Shown here piece by piece: positions 63,717 through 64,000 of a stretch of DNA of 64,000 nucleotides. Source of the stretch: Sulfitobacter sp. DSM 110093 (GTDB lineage: Bacteria > Pseudomonadota > Alphaproteobacteria > Rhodobacterales > Rhodobacteraceae); assembly GCF_022788715.1 (NCBI RefSeq), contig NZ_CP085167.1, positions 2,307,001 to 2,371,000 on the forward strand, read 5' to 3'. The notes beneath the pieces are model-generated. The model ran no database searches. It was not told where the DNA came from and saw only the letters and a list, made by a program, of their open reading frames with translations. The position numbers and the translations under genes are program-made. Each line of letters opens with the position of its first letter. Position 1 is the stretch's first letter.

Positions 63717-64000
63717 GCAAACCTCCTTACAACCACAATCCCTTGCACTGGTTTTCAAGGAAACCGATTTCTACGTTTTTTCAAACGATTACCGTTGAGT
63801 ATTTGACGATATGGAATGCGGGGTCAAGTGATCGCCCGGGCCCCGTTCCGCTTGTCTTGAGGAGAGCGCAACCGATGCGCACACAACAGCTCCCCGGCCT
63901 GTCGGGCACGCCGGTGCAGTAGAACAGGCGTGCGAACAAAGGCGCAAGACGAGAGATACTCGTTCGCTGCCGAGGCCGGCCAAAGTTAATTTCCTCCCAA
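63717..64000. other. Right edge, no gene supported
   Basis: 284 bases upstream of the HNH gene to the window end. The left part should carry its promoter. The remaining open frames are short and without ribosome sites or recognisable motifs. Confidence 0.4.

Noticed and set aside
1..64000. CRISPR array, rRNA or intact insertion sequence
   Set aside because: No regularly spaced repeats, no rRNA-like stretches and no transposase motifs were found on reading the window.

Overview
The window is chromosomal DNA of a GC-rich alphaproteobacterium, most likely a marine Roseobacter-group member of the Rhodobacteraceae. Evidence: an irr gene divergent from fabA with fabB and fabI nearby, a GntR-controlled histidine (hut) cluster using the HutF/HutG route, a complete carbon-phosphorus lyase (phn) locus in the order usual for that family, and many four-base ATGA/GTGA gene overlaps. 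No rRNA, tRNA, CRISPR array or intact insertion sequence was seen.

Region by region. 0-5.5 kb: irr, fabA, fabB and fabI, for iron control and unsaturated fatty acid synthesis; fabA is separated from fabB by two opposing genes (an NAD(P)-binding protein and a semialdehyde dehydrogenase). 5.7-17.4 kb: housekeeping and catabolic genes, including an RNA methyltransferase, an FKBP isomerase, an operon of a dehalogenase, hydrolase and dehydratase, pcaD-pcaB with an MFS exporter, a zinc alcohol dehydrogenase, a glycerate 2-kinase and glucokinase. 17.4-24.8 kb: hutF divergent from hutIHGU, closed by hutC. Together these degrade histidine via formiminoglutamate and formylglutamate to glutamate. 25-28.1 kb: a cell wall hydrolase, a YqaA protein and a small haem/iron locus (ChaN-like lipoprotein, haem-degrading-monooxygenase-like protein, a 58-residue protein and HemP) with an iron-box-like site.

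28.5-41 kb: the phosphonate regulon phnCDEE plus an acyltransferase, phnF, phnGHIJKL-N, a DUF1045 phosphoesterase and phnM. It covers uptake and C-P bond cleavage, with candidate GntR operators around phnF/phnG and other palindromes. 41.3-49.1 kb: an SH3 lipoprotein, a class II glutamine amidotransferase, a poly-gamma-glutamate hydrolase-like protein, a polyamine-type ABC transporter and an amidase. 49.4-57.6 kb: a tartrate-type module (ttuC, ttuD, ttuE on one strand; a LysR regulator and a TAXI-type TRAP transporter on the other). An 18-base motif shared by its two control regions fits one regulon taking tartrate to glycerate, 2-phosphoglycerate and pyruvate.

57.7-64 kb: an accessory region, visibly more AT-rich, with a frameshifted small gene, long non-coding stretches, hairpins and four candidate defence genes. 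These are a HEPN/Toprim protein, a neighbour with an R-x4-H motif resembling HEPN RNases, a uracil-DNA-glycosylase-fold protein, and a McrA-like endonuclease with EVE and HNH parts. This is the best candidate for an undescribed system in the window.
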